The translations under genes were made by a program, and so were the position numbers. A stretch of 10,582 nt of DNA from Deltaproteobacteria bacterium. GTDB lineage: Bacteria; Desulfobacterota; Desulfobulbia; Desulfobulbales; Desulfobulbaceae. Under the pieces are notes generated by a model. That model was not told the origin of the DNA, ran no database searches, and saw only the letters and a program-made list of their open reading frames with translations. The DNA is taken from NCBI GenBank assembly GCA_013151365.1, contig JAADIK010000063.1:1-10582 (forward strand), in the 5' to 3' direction. Positions within the stretch are counted from its first letter, which is position 1; every line of letters starts with the position of its first letter. Of the stretch, positions 1 to 7,644 are shown in pieces.

Positions 1-975
1 AATGATGACCAGGGCCGTCATTGAGCAGATAACGATAGTGTCGATGAAGGGGCCGATCATGGCGACAAGCCCTTCCCGTACAGGTTCCCGGGTCCGGGCC
101 GCGGCGTGGGCCATCGGGGCTGAGCCCAGGCCAGATTCATTCGAGAAGACCCCCCTTGCCACTCCGTACTGGAGAGCCGCGCCGATGGCCCCTCCCCCTG
201 CGGCCCACGGATTGAGGGCATGATTGAAGATGGTCGCAAATGCGGCGGGAATCCTGTCAAAATTCAGGATGAGGATGAAAATAGCGGCCAGGCTGTAGAC
301 AATTGCCATAAAGGGGACGATCCTGGAGGCGACCTTGGCGATACGCTTGATGCCGCCGATAATGACCAGGCCGACCATGATCGCCATGACAACACCAAGC
401 AGCAGTTTATGATCAGAGGTCTGCGGCATAATGAATCCCAGCCCGTCCACCACGGAATTGGCCTGCACCATATTGCCGATGCCGAAGGAGGCGATCAGGG
501 CAAAAACGGCAAAGAGTCCGCCGAGTTTCGGCATGTTCAGACCGTTTTTCAGTGTATACATGGGACCGCCCGAGACCTCGCCGTTCTCATGAATCGTGCG
601 GAAGTTGAGTGCCAGCAGGCAGGAGGTAAATTTCGTGGCCATCCCGACCATGGCCGTGACCCACATCCAGAATACCGCTCCCGGCCCGCCAAAGGCGATC
701 GCGGTCGCAACGCCCGCAATATTGCCGGTGCCGATTGTTGCGGACAGGGCGGTCGAAAGGGCCTGGAAGTGAGTAACCTCGCCCGGGTCACTTTCTTTGT
801 CGAATTTCCCCGTGATGAGCTGAAACGAATGTTTGAATCCCCGAATCTGGATAAATCCGAGACGCAGAGTCAGATAAAGGCCGGTACCGACAAGAAGGAT
901 TATTGAAGGAACTCCCCAGGCGTAACCGGACAGCCGGCCGGTCAGTACCGTCAGATAATCAAGAAAGTTATTCAC
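1..975 (-). CDS. Sodium:alanine/glycine symporter (AGCS family), N-terminal part, cut by window edge
   Basis: Inner-membrane secondary transporter that takes up alanine or glycine with Na+ (or H+). The minus-strand reading frame is open from a GTG at 975 to the left edge and gives 325 residues; family members are about 450 or more, so the C-terminal quarter or so is missing. Seen: hydrophobic segments near residues 20-40, 90-110, 150-170, 190-210 and 220-240; the conserved stretch SATIGTGNIAGVATAIAFGG (78-97), SGGPMY (135-140), and the family hallmark GVFSNESGLGSAPM (275-288). The GTG start is well supported: AGGGGAG lies 4 bases upstream and an in-frame TAA sits five codons before it, with no in-frame ATG until deep inside the first conserved block. 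It lies downstream of sppA on the same strand with a 132-base gap, so co-transcription is possible but not shown. The exact amino acid carried cannot be told from sequence. Confidence 0.93.
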   Translation of the reverse strand, partial: MNNFLDYLTVLTGRLSGYAWGVPSIILLVGTGLYLTLRLGFIQIRGFKHSFQLITGKFDKESDPGEVTHFQALSTALSATIGTGNIAGVATAIAFGGPGAVFWMWVTAMVGMATKFTSCLLALNFRTIHENGEVSGGPMYTLKNGLNMPKLGGLFAVFALIASFGIGNMVQANSVVDGLGFIMPQTSDHKLLLGVVMAIMVGLVIIGGIKRIAKVASRIVPFMAIVYSLAAIFILILNFDRIPAAFATIFNHALNPWAAGGGAIGAALQYGVARGVFSNESGLGSAPMAHAAARTREPVREGLVAMIGPFIDTIVICSMTALVII

Positions 976-1107
976 GTCGCTCCCCTTTTATTTGTTTGCT
1001 CTTACGGCGATTCAGCCCCTTTGCTCTCATGCTGCGAACTGTCTGCGGTTATTTTCTCCGCCTGCCTTGATCTCGAATGAAAATCCTCGTTGCCGGACGG
1101 ACACCGG
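976..1107. other. Intergenic gap between sppA and the AGCS gene
   Basis: A 132-base gap between the sppA stop and the GTG of the transporter gene. It carries the transporter's Shine-Dalgarno sequence (AGGGGAG on the minus strand, 980-986). No strong terminator hairpin with a U-run was found after sppA; only a weak CCGG/CCGG pairing is visible near 1093-1107. A 20-codon ATG reading frame from 1030 on the minus strand ends over the GTG start, but has no supporting evidence. Confidence 0.4.
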
Positions 1108-2973
1108 TTAAAACACAACGGCCGAACGGGGTATCAGACAGCGGGCATACATATGTCCGGGATCGCCGGCCAGGAGTGAAAGATCAAGAAATTTGTCCCT
1201 GACGGCCTCCCGGACCATGCTACCGCCGGAGGCGGCAAACCGCGAATGCTCAAAAAGAACGCTGGCCCGTTGGGTGAGCTTTTGCAGCAGCCGCTGGCCG
1301 GGGGAAACCTTCGGCCGGATATAAACGGCCTCGTATTTCGACAAACCGGCCAGCTTGGCGGCCGCGATTACGGCATCATGCATGCTGCCCAGTTTGTCAA
1401 CCAGACCGAGCTTCAGGGCGGTGGCGCCGTCCCAGACCCGGCCCTGGGCCAGTTCCGCAACCTTGGCCAGGGATAGACCACGGCCTTTGGCAACTACGCG
1501 CAAAAAACGATTATACCCTTCTGCGACACTCTGCTGAATGGTGTCCTGAAGCTCGGGAGCTAACGGCCTTAACGGATTGCCGGCACCGGCCAGCCGCGTT
1601 GTCCCGGTACCGTCGCTGAACACGCCTATCTTGGCCAGGGATCCTTCAAAGGTCGGCAGGACACCGAAAATGCCGATGGAACCGGTAAGGGTGAAAGGCG
1701 AGGCAAAGATGCGGTTCGCATCGGCCGAGAGCCAGTACGCGCCGGAGGCCGCCATGGATCCCATGGAAACGACAACCGGTTTGCCGGCCTTCCGGACCTG
1801 CAGCAGTGCCTGGCGGATCTCCTCCGAGGCAAACGCACTGCCGCCGCCACTGTCGATACGCAGGACAAGGGCCTTGATCCTTTTGTCCCTGCCGGCCCGG
1901 AGGATTCGCTTACAGAGGGCGGCACTGTCGATCTGGCCCGGAACGTTTTCATCATAGACAATGTCGCCCTGGGCAACGATCAGGCCGATCCGGTCTTTGA
2001 CCAAAGAATCCCGGCCGACGTATGAAGGGATTATCGTAGTCAGGTAATCGGCCAGCTGAATCTGTTTGAAAGAACTGCCGTCATCAGACCTGCCGACGAG
2101 GCGGCTCAGATAGTCTTTCGTTTCCTGGCTGGTTTTGAGGCCGTCAACCAGGCCGGCATCAAGCGCCATGCGACCGCTGTCTCCGCCGGCCCGGCGCATA
2201 TACCGAGGCATCTCGTTGATATAATCGTTAATTTTCTCCGTCGTCAAGCCGCGATGTTGTGCAATATCGGCACAATATCTATTCCAGAAACGGGCCAGCC
2301 AAAAACGGTTGGCATCCTTTGCCGCAACGGACATGTTATTACGGGTGAATGGTTCCAGCGCGGATTTATAGGCACCGACTTTAAACACATGGAAGTTGAC
2401 GGCAAACTTATCAAGCAGTTTCTTCATGTAAAGCCGGTAGACACCGAAACCCTGTAGTCCGACCGTGCCCATGGGATTCATGAAGATCTTATCGGCATAG
2501 GAGGCAAGATAATACTGGCCCTGGCTGTACTGGTCACCAACGGCAATGACCTTTTTGCCGCTTTTCTTAAAGTTGTCAATAGCATGACCGATTGTTTGCA
2601 ATTGGTTCAGACCGGCCTGGTTCAGCCCTGAGAGCGAGAGGACCAGGAGCTTGATCCGTTGATCCTTGGCCGCGGCGTTGATCGCATCGAGAACGTCCTG
2701 CAGGGACGTTTCTTCCCGCACCGGCACGCCGATAATTTCATTGATAACTCGGGCAAAGGGGTCAATAACGGTTGTTTTCTCGACGAGGCGGCCCGTCGGC
2801 GAAATGACCAGGGCCGCGCCCTGGGGCACCTTGACTCCCGGCCGAAAAAACAGGGCGATAAAAAAAACTACCACCAGAATAAAAAAAAGAGAGGTGATAA
2901 AAATACTGGCCTGCGACAGAAGTTTCCACAGCCAGTAAAAAAATACGCCGACAGCAACAAATAATTTCTTCAA
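1108..2973 (-). CDS. sppA: Signal peptide peptidase SppA, 67K type (protease IV)
   Basis: Membrane-anchored serine protease of the S49 family that digests cleaved signal peptides in the inner membrane, facing the periplasm. About 621 residues, matching the long two-repeat form (E. coli 618). Seen: an N-terminal membrane anchor (about residues 21-44), a first S49 repeat containing the general-base lysine in GAYKSALEPF (Lys203), and a second repeat with the nucleophile serine in GSMAASGAYW (Ser410); this Lys/Ser dyad split over two repeats is the known E. coli arrangement. LRIDSGGGSAFASEEI, typical of the second repeat, is also present. Start choice: there are two in-frame TTG codons, at 2979 and 2973. 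The GGAGG sequence (2980-2984) touches the first with no spacer but is 6 bases from the second, so TTG at 2973 is preferred. No ATG lies near. The gene is divergent from mtnA. Confidence 0.95.
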   Translation of the reverse strand: MKKLFVAVGVFFYWLWKLLSQASIFITSLFFILVVVFFIALFFRPGVKVPQGAALVISPTGRLVEKTTVIDPFARVINEIIGVPVREETSLQDVLDAINAAAKDQRIKLLVLSLSGLNQAGLNQLQTIGHAIDNFKKSGKKVIAVGDQYSQGQYYLASYADKIFMNPMGTVGLQGFGVYRLYMKKLLDKFAVNFHVFKVGAYKSALEPFTRNNMSVAAKDANRFWLARFWNRYCADIAQHRGLTTEKINDYINEMPRYMRRAGGDSGRMALDAGLVDGLKTSQETKDYLSRLVGRSDDGSSFKQIQLADYLTTIIPSYVGRDSLVKDRIGLIVAQGDIVYDENVPGQIDSAALCKRILRAGRDKRIKALVLRIDSGGGSAFASEEIRQALLQVRKAGKPVVVSMGSMAASGAYWLSADANRIFASPFTLTGSIGIFGVLPTFEGSLAKIGVFSDGTGTTRLAGAGNPLRPLAPELQDTIQQSVAEGYNRFLRVVAKGRGLSLAKVAELAQGRVWDGATALKLGLVDKLGSMHDAVIAAAKLAGLSKYEAVYIRPKVSPGQRLLQKLTQRASVLFEHSRFAASGGSMVREAVRDKFLDLSLLAGDPGHMYARCLIPRSAVVF

Positions 2974-2979
2974 TTTCAA

Positions 2980-2984
2980 CCTCC
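2980..2984 (-). promoter_or_regulatory. Shine-Dalgarno site that decides the sppA start
   Basis: Perfect GGAGG on the minus strand. It directly abuts the upstream TTG (2979) and is 6 bases from the downstream TTG (2973), which favours the latter as the initiation codon. Rests on normal ribosome spacing, not on experiment. Confidence 0.65.
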
Positions 2985-3064
2985 GGGATGAACGGATTAT
3001 TGCGGATCGCCTGGAATATGATGCCGTCGATCAATATTGAGACATTGCACAACAGTGACCGGTT

Positions 3065-3092
3065 AAAATAAGGATTTGCGCATAGCTGGCAA
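3065..3092 (-). promoter_or_regulatory. Possible sigma70-type promoter of sppA
   Basis: On the minus strand TTGCCA (3087-3092, 5 of 6 to the -35 consensus) is followed after 16 bases by TATTTT (3065-3070, 4 of 6 to the -10 consensus). It would give a leader of roughly 85 bases before sppA. Plausible but unproven; a similar match could occur by chance in an AT-richer gap. Confidence 0.3.
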
Positions 3093-3241
3093 CATTCCAT
3101 TAATATACCACAGAGTCAGCCGTGAACGGCACGAAAAAATTCAACCGCTTTCCCGACCGTGATATCCTCTCACCCTGTCGCTTTCCGGTTCATCCCGGAC
3201 CGGCCTGATCGCGGCAGGCGATCCCCGTGCAGGCAGATTTC

Positions 3242-3308
3242 ACCTTGTATCCGTGAGCGCCCGAAACGGTGCAGATGTGCCGTTATCGGGCGCTCACGGA
3301 TTTCAGGT
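3242..3308. repeat. REP-like palindromic element, complete copy
   Basis: Near-perfect palindrome. Arm 3249-3264 (ATCCGTGAGCGCCCGA) pairs exactly with 3286-3301; AACGG (3265-3269) pairs with CCGTT (3280-3284) after one bulged A at 3285; the loop is 10 bases (3270-3279). Beyond a 3x3 mismatch, ACCT (3242-3245) pairs again with AGGT (3305-3308). There is no U-run on either strand and it sits between two divergent gene starts, so a terminator role is unlikely. A 19-of-22 match to the arm lies at 10561-10582, which marks it as a dispersed repeat. Confidence 0.75.
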
Positions 3309-3414
3309 TTTATCTTGACTCATTAGGCCCTGAAACGATAAGGTTGGCGGTGATGATCCAAGGCGGGCGATGCCCACAACCCAAATCAACTTCCGGCATA
3401 TCTGTTTCCAGGAT

Positions 3415-3447
3415 GTTAGGGTAAGGCTAATAGCCTTCAGCCTAAAC
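3415..3447. other. Stem-loop upstream of mtnA
   Basis: AAGGCT (3423-3428) and AGCCTT (3432-3437) form a perfect 6-bp stem over a 3-base loop; outside it GTTAGG (3415-3420) pairs with CCTAAAC (3441-3447) with one bulge. It ends about 120 bases before the mtnA start. If transcription starts upstream it would lie in the leader RNA; otherwise it could be a protein-binding site. Function unknown. Confidence 0.4.
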
Positions 3448-3570
3448 AACCTACCGGTTTACATAAATAAAACATGATCATTTTTTTGTTTTCTATGACA
3501 GGAATTCAGAAGTAAGGCACTAATGCCCGGCAGAGGCGGGAAAAATAATGTTGAGAGGAACCCCAGGATT

Positions 3571-4671
3571 ATGAAGGTTGAAGGACGCGCATATCGTTCC
3601 ATTTGGCTGGCCGCGGACGGCCGACGGGTTGAGATTATCGACCAGACCCGGCTGCCGCACGAATTCCGTATCGTCTGCCTGGAAACCCTGGAGGATGGAG
3701 CTCATGCCATTCGGGACATGCTGGTACGGGGAGCGCCACTTATCGGCGCCACGGCTGCCTACTCCTTCTGCCTGGGTCTGCATGAAGGGGCGGCCGACCG
3801 GGACATTGATCGAATCGGCAGTACCTTGACGGCCTGTCGGCCGACGGCGGTCAACCTGCGCTGGGCCGTAAATCGAATGCGTTCCCTGCTCCTGGCCCTG
3901 CCGGAAAAAGAGCGGCTGGCCGCAGCCTACCTGGAAGCGGCACGAATCTGTGACGAGGACGTGCGGGACAATGAGGCTATCGGCACCCATGGCCTTGAGA
4001 TCATACGTAAAACCTGGGAACGAAAAGGCAAAAAGAGCCCGGTCCAGATCCTGACCCACTGCAATGCCGGCTGGCTGGCCACGGTTGACTGGGGCACCGC
4101 CCTGGCCCCGGTGTACAAGGCCCATGAGGCCGGCATCCCCGTCCATGTCTGGGTTGATGAAACCAGGCCGCGCAGCCAGGGCGCCGGCCTGACCGCCTGG
4201 GAGCTTGCCGCCCAGGGAATCGGCCATCATCTCATTGTCGATAACGCCGGCGGCCATCTCATGCAACATGGCCGGGTCGATCTCTGCATCGTCGGCACGG
4301 ATCGAACGACTGCCGGCGGCGATGTCTGCAACAAGATCGGCACCTATCTGAAGGCCCTGGCGGCGCGGGACAATAAGGTCCCGTTTTACGTGGCCCTGCC
4401 CGGCTCCACCATTGACTGGCACATCGACAACGGCCTGCGGGAGATTCCTATCGAGGAACGTGCCCAGGAAGAGGTCCTCCGGGTGCACGGTAAAACGGCG
4501 AACGGCGCCATTACCTGGGTCAGCATTGCCCCGGCCGCGACCCCGGCCGTCAATCCGGCCTTTGATGTCACCCCTGCCCGCCTGGTAACCGGGCTTATCA
4601 CCGAACGCGGCGTCTGTACCGCCAGCCGTGCGGGACTTGTCACCCTCTATCCTGAACAGCGGGACTGCTGA
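3571..4671 (+). CDS. mtnA: S-methyl-5-thioribose-1-phosphate isomerase (MtnA / aIF-2B-like)
   Basis: Cytoplasmic aldose-ketose isomerase that converts 5-methylthioribose-1-phosphate to 5-methylthioribulose-1-phosphate; MtnA enzymes can also act on 5-deoxyribose-1-phosphate. 366 residues, the usual length. Seen: RGAPLIG (53-59), NLRWAVNRM (95-103), the catalytic cysteine in THCNAG (Cys164), VDETRPRSQGAGLTAWEL (195-212) and the catalytic aspartate in GTDR (Asp244), all family hallmarks. Start choice: the N-terminus MKVEGRAYRSIWL matches the family, so ATG 3571 is preferred. An in-frame ATG at 3523 has a fair ribosome site (TAAGG, 5 bases away) but would add 16 residues unlike the family. The gene overlaps the following aldolase by one base (TGATG), which implies translational coupling and a shared pathway. 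Divergent from sppA. Confidence 0.95.
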   Translation: MKVEGRAYRSIWLAADGRRVEIIDQTRLPHEFRIVCLETLEDGAHAIRDMLVRGAPLIGATAAYSFCLGLHEGAADRDIDRIGSTLTACRPTAVNLRWAVNRMRSLLLALPEKERLAAAYLEAARICDEDVRDNEAIGTHGLEIIRKTWERKGKKSPVQILTHCNAGWLATVDWGTALAPVYKAHEAGIPVHVWVDETRPRSQGAGLTAWELAAQGIGHHLIVDNAGGHLMQHGRVDLCIVGTDRTTAGGDVCNKIGTYLKALAARDNKVPFYVALPGSTIDWHIDNGLREIPIEERAQEEVLRVHGKTANGAITWVSIAPAATPAVNPAFDVTPARLVTGLITERGVCTASRAGLVTLYPEQRDC

Positions 4672-5309
4672 TGGATTTCCCCGATCAGAGACGCGACCTC
4701 CTGGACACGGCCCGGTCCGTAAACCGCCGGGGCCTTAGCCAGGGGACCACCGGCAATCTCAGCGTCCGTCTGGCCGATGGTTTTCTGATCACCCCGTCGG
4801 CGCTCCCCTATGAGGCGTGTCACGCCGAGGATATGGTTTGGATGGGTCTGGACGGCGAGGTCCGGGGACAACGTAAACCATCCACGGAATGGCGTCTGCA
4901 CCGGGACATCTATGCAAACCGCCCCGAAGCCGGTGCAATCCTCCACGCTCATCCTCCATGGTGTACAACCCTGGCCTGCCTGGAACGGGAGATTCCCGCC
5001 TTCCACTACATGGTCGCCATGGCCGGCGGCGATAACATCCGCTGTGCGCCCTATGCCATCTTCGGCAGCCAGGCGTTATCCGATTCGGTCCTTCTGGCCC
5101 TGCACAAGAGGACAGCCTGCCTGCTGGCCCATCACGGCATGGTCTGCTTCGCTGCGGACCTGGACCGCGTCCTGGCCCTCGGACTGGAGATCGAAGCACT
5201 GGCCGGAGTCTACGTCCGGACCCTGCAAATCGGCGAGCCGAAACTTCTCGGGCAGGATGAGATGCGACAGGTCCTTGACCGCTTTGCCGACTACCGCAAC
5301 AGACGATAA
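4671..5309 (+). CDS. Class II aldolase, FucA-like; probable methylthioribulose/deoxyribulose-1-phosphate aldolase (Ald2 type)
   Basis: Zinc-dependent class II aldolase/adducin-fold enzyme of 212 residues. It resembles E. coli L-fuculose-1-phosphate aldolase over its whole length and keeps its numbering: GTTGNLSVR (25-33) for phosphate binding, Glu73 in PSTEW as catalytic acid/base, zinc ligands His92 and His94 in HAHPPWCT and His155 in AHHGMV, plus HYMVAMAGG and CAPYAIFG. Its start overlaps the mtnA stop (TGATG), so it should use the MtnA product. Inference: it cleaves 5-methylthioribulose-1-phosphate (or 5-deoxyribulose-1-phosphate) to dihydroxyacetone phosphate and methylthioacetaldehyde (or acetaldehyde), as in the DHAP shunt. 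Alternatives are MtnB, the dehydratase of the classical pathway, or a true FucA; the absence of fucose genes argues against the latter and the FucA-like C-terminal half against MtnB. Confidence 0.85.
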   Translation: MDFPDQRRDLLDTARSVNRRGLSQGTTGNLSVRLADGFLITPSALPYEACHAEDMVWMGLDGEVRGQRKPSTEWRLHRDIYANRPEAGAILHAHPPWCTTLACLEREIPAFHYMVAMAGGDNIRCAPYAIFGSQALSDSVLLALHKRTACLLAHHGMVCFAADLDRVLALGLEIEALAGVYVRTLQIGEPKLLGQDEMRQVLDRFADYRNRR

Positions 5310-5353
5310 CAGCCTGTATCCGGCCAAGCTTGTCAACAAAACACGGGACTTGT
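5310..5353. other. Short convergent gap between the aldolase gene and feoB
   Basis: 44 bases between two converging stop codons. No GC-rich hairpin with a U-run was found on either strand; only an 8-base CAAGCTTG palindrome is visible. Either termination lies inside the facing gene ends or it is factor-dependent. Confidence 0.4.
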
Positions 5354-7576
5354 TTATGAAGCCAGGCCCAGCGCCATGCCTGTCTGATAGATGGCCACCG
5401 CCAGAAAATAGGCCAGAAAGGTATTAAAGGCCATGGAAAAAATGGCCCATTTCCAGGAGCCGGACTCCCTGGCGATACAGACCACGGTGACAAAACACGG
5501 GGCGTAAAACATGATAAAGGCAAGGGCGGCAAGGGCGACGATGGGATTCCAGTGTTGATCCCGGGCCAGCCTCTCCCCGAGAGAAGTGGTATGCTCGACG
5601 TCAACCGAGCCCAGGGAATACGAAGTGCCGAGGGTGGAGACGATGACCTCCTTGGCGGCAAAACCGCCAACCAGCGCGATATTGGTGCGCCAGTCGAAAC
5701 CGGCAAAGCGGCTGATCGGTTCCAGGGCGATGCCCATGCGGCCGGCCAGGGAGTTGCGCAGTGCCGCCTGGGCCTCCCTGTTGTCGATGACCCGCAGTTT
5801 GGCCGCCAGCTCCGGGGACTCGGCAACCTGTCCGGGCCGCCCCTTTTCCTGTCCGGCCGAGACACCCTGCGGTGCATATGCAGCCATCACTTCCTGCCGC
5901 TGTCGTTCAAATTGGGCCGACTTGCCGGCCGGGAGTCCGGGATAGGTCATCATGGCCCAGAGCAGGATGGAAATCGCCAGAATCACCGTGCCCGCCTTCT
6001 TGATGTACTGCCAGGTCCGTTCCCAGGTATGAATAAACAATCCCTTGAAGGTGGGAAACCGGTAAGGCGGCAGTTCCATGACAAAGGGGGTTGATTCGCC
6101 CCTGAGTACGGTCATCCGGAGAAATTTTGCCGTCAACAGGGCAACGCTCCAGGACACGACCGTGGCCAGAAACATGTATTGCGCCTGGTGGGCGGAAAAA
6201 AAGGCGCCGATCAGGAGGGCGATGATCGGCAGCTTGGCGCCGCAGTTCATGAAGGGGACGGTCAGGAGAGTGGCCAGCCGTTCCTTGGGTGAGCGCAGGG
6301 TCCGGGTGGCCATGACTCCGGGGACGGCGCAGCCCCCGGCAATGCCGCCGGAGACGATAAAGGGCATGACCGAGGAGCCGTGCAGACCGAACATGCGGAA
6401 GATCCGGTCCATCATGAAGGCGACCCGGGCCAGGTAACCCGAATCCTCCAGGACGGCAATGCCCAGGAACATGAACATGATGATGGGAACAAAACCGAGC
6501 ACCCCGCCGACCCCGCCTATCACGCCGGACACGAGCATGGATTTGATCGGTCCGTCCGGCAGCACCCGGCTGACCGCATCCCCGAAAAAACCGAATAAAG
6601 AAGCCAGCCAGTCCACGGGCAGGGCACTGTAATTGAAGGTAAAGCTGTAGAGCCCGTAAAGAATCACCCCCATAATAAGCGGGCCCAGAAAACGGTTGGT
6701 GACGATCTTGTCGATCCGGTCCGAAGTGTAAAGCCGGTCAACGTCAAAACGCTGCGAGATGACCCCCTGGCGCAGGATGGACTTGATGAAGCCGTATCGA
6801 TGGTCGGCGATCATCGCCTCGGGGTAGGTATCGACCGTGCGCTGCAGATGACTGGTCACCTCGTCACTGCGCCGCACCAGGGTATCGGCCAGGGTGGAAT
6901 CGGCCTTCATGGCCCGGTCCAGGATCTGATCATCGTTTTCCAGGATTTTGAGGCCGGTCCAGCTGGCGGGATAGGTATCGGTCAGCAACCCGCCCTGTTC
7001 AATGAGCGGCACCATATCGTCAAGGACCTGGTCCAGATCATCGCCATAGGAGAGCCGCAGGGGCGGGTATGGCTTTTTTTCCTCAACGACCCGCAAAACC
7101 GTGTCCAGGAGCAGGTCCACCCCTTGCCCCGACCGGGCCACCAGGGGAACCACCGGCACGCCAAGCAATGAACTCAGTTTTTCCGCATCCACCTCGATGC
7201 CCCGGTGCCGGGCGACATCGATCATATTCAGGGCGATGATAACGGGAACGCCCAGTTCCATGAACTGGCAGGTCAGGTAGAGGTTGCGTTCCAGGTTGGA
7301 GGCATCAACGATATCAATCACCACATCGGGTTTTTCGTTGACCAGGAAATTGCGGGCCACCAGTTCCTCAACGGAATAAGCGGTCAGGGAATAGGTGCCG
7401 GGCAGATCGGTCACCCGCAGTTCCATGCCGCCGTGCTGGCAGATACCCTCTTTTTTTTCAACCGTCACCCCGGGATAGTTGCCGACATGCTGCCGGGCCC
7501 CGGTCAGATAGTTGAACAGCGTGGTCTTGCCGGCATTCGGATTGCCGGCCAAGGCGATATTGAAAACTTTTGCCAT
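5354..7576 (-). CDS. feoB: Ferrous iron transport protein B
   Basis: Inner-membrane Fe2+ transporter with an N-terminal GTPase domain. About 740 residues, normal for the family. Seen: G1 GNPNAGKT (11-18), G2 region GNYPGVTVE (32-40), G3 DLPG (57-60), G4 NMID (117-120), G5 region VPLVARSG (143-150), a helical GDI region (about 165-275), then membrane helices from about 297. The two Gate motifs carry conserved cysteines: GGCAVPGVMATRTL (Cys416) and PFMNCGAKLP (Cys445); the C-terminal APCFVTVVCIARESGSW is also typical. Start choice: ATGs lie at 7582 and 7576; a GAGA (7584-7587) is 1 base from the first and 7 from the second, so 7576 (MAKVFN) is preferred. Last gene of the feoA / Cys-rich / feoB operon, with a gap of about 68 bases from the gene before. 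Confidence 0.97.
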   Translation of the reverse strand: MAKVFNIALAGNPNAGKTTLFNYLTGARQHVGNYPGVTVEKKEGICQHGGMELRVTDLPGTYSLTAYSVEELVARNFLVNEKPDVVIDIVDASNLERNLYLTCQFMELGVPVIIALNMIDVARHRGIEVDAEKLSSLLGVPVVPLVARSGQGVDLLLDTVLRVVEEKKPYPPLRLSYGDDLDQVLDDMVPLIEQGGLLTDTYPASWTGLKILENDDQILDRAMKADSTLADTLVRRSDEVTSHLQRTVDTYPEAMIADHRYGFIKSILRQGVISQRFDVDRLYTSDRIDKIVTNRFLGPLIMGVILYGLYSFTFNYSALPVDWLASLFGFFGDAVSRVLPDGPIKSMLVSGVIGGVGGVLGFVPIIMFMFLGIAVLEDSGYLARVAFMMDRIFRMFGLHGSSVMPFIVSGGIAGGCAVPGVMATRTLRSPKERLATLLTVPFMNCGAKLPIIALLIGAFFSAHQAQYMFLATVVSWSVALLTAKFLRMTVLRGESTPFVMELPPYRFPTFKGLFIHTWERTWQYIKKAGTVILAISILLWAMMTYPGLPAGKSAQFERQRQEVMAAYAPQGVSAGQEKGRPGQVAESPELAAKLRVIDNREAQAALRNSLAGRMGIALEPISRFAGFDWRTNIALVGGFAAKEVIVSTLGTSYSLGSVDVEHTTSLGERLARDQHWNPIVALAALAFIMFYAPCFVTVVCIARESGSWKWAIFSMAFNTFLAYFLAVAIYQTGMALGLAS

Positions 7577-7644
7577 GTGCATGTCTCGGAAATGATTTTC
7601 GCTTGGATTGTGGTCTTGAATTCAGGTCTGAGCGTATCCGGAGA

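Larger units (their letters stand above)
2985..3570. other. Long non-coding region between divergent sppA and mtnA
   Basis: About 590 bases without a convincing gene; reading frames here are short and resemble nothing known. It contains the palindromic repeat at 3242-3308, a further 7-bp inverted repeat (TTTCAGG 3301-3307 with CCTGAAA 3329-3335), a stem-loop at 3415-3447, a GATCGC/GCGATC hairpin (3207-3223), and an AT-rich segment (about 3464-3500) close to mtnA. The leader sequences and promoters of both genes must lie here. No recognised riboswitch (for example a SAM-I type) could be made out by eye. Confidence 0.6.

Noticed and set aside
220..906. 228-codon plus-strand frame and others at the left end
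   Set aside because: The minus strand here encodes a clear AGCS transporter from 975 leftward; the plus-strand frame is its shadow with His/Asp/Gly-rich composition.
968..1030. 20-codon ATG frame on the minus strand overlapping the AGCS start, as a possible leader peptide
   Set aside because: No ribosome site, no codon or residue bias suggesting attenuation, and frames of this length are common by chance.
3315..3344. TTGACT ... TAAGGT as an mtnA promoter
   Set aside because: The -35 is good, but the -10 matches poorly at 18-base spacing and it lies more than 220 bases from the gene.
3571..3571. SAM-type riboswitch upstream of mtnA
   Set aside because: The conserved core and multi-helix layout of SAM-I could not be found in 3300-3570 by eye.
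3548..3574. 8-codon frame whose stop overlaps the mtnA ATG (ATGA)
   Set aside because: Very short, no clear ribosome site; noted only because it would couple to mtnA, but chance is sufficient.
3520..4488. 322-codon open frame on the minus strand opposite mtnA
   Set aside because: It is the antisense shadow of mtnA, whose protein carries all family motifs; the shadow protein has no recognisable domain.
4789..5877. 362-codon open frame on the minus strand across the aldolase and the feoB 3' end
   Set aside because: Low-complexity Pro/Arg/Ser-rich shadow protein typical of GC-rich antisense frames; it overlaps two well supported genes.
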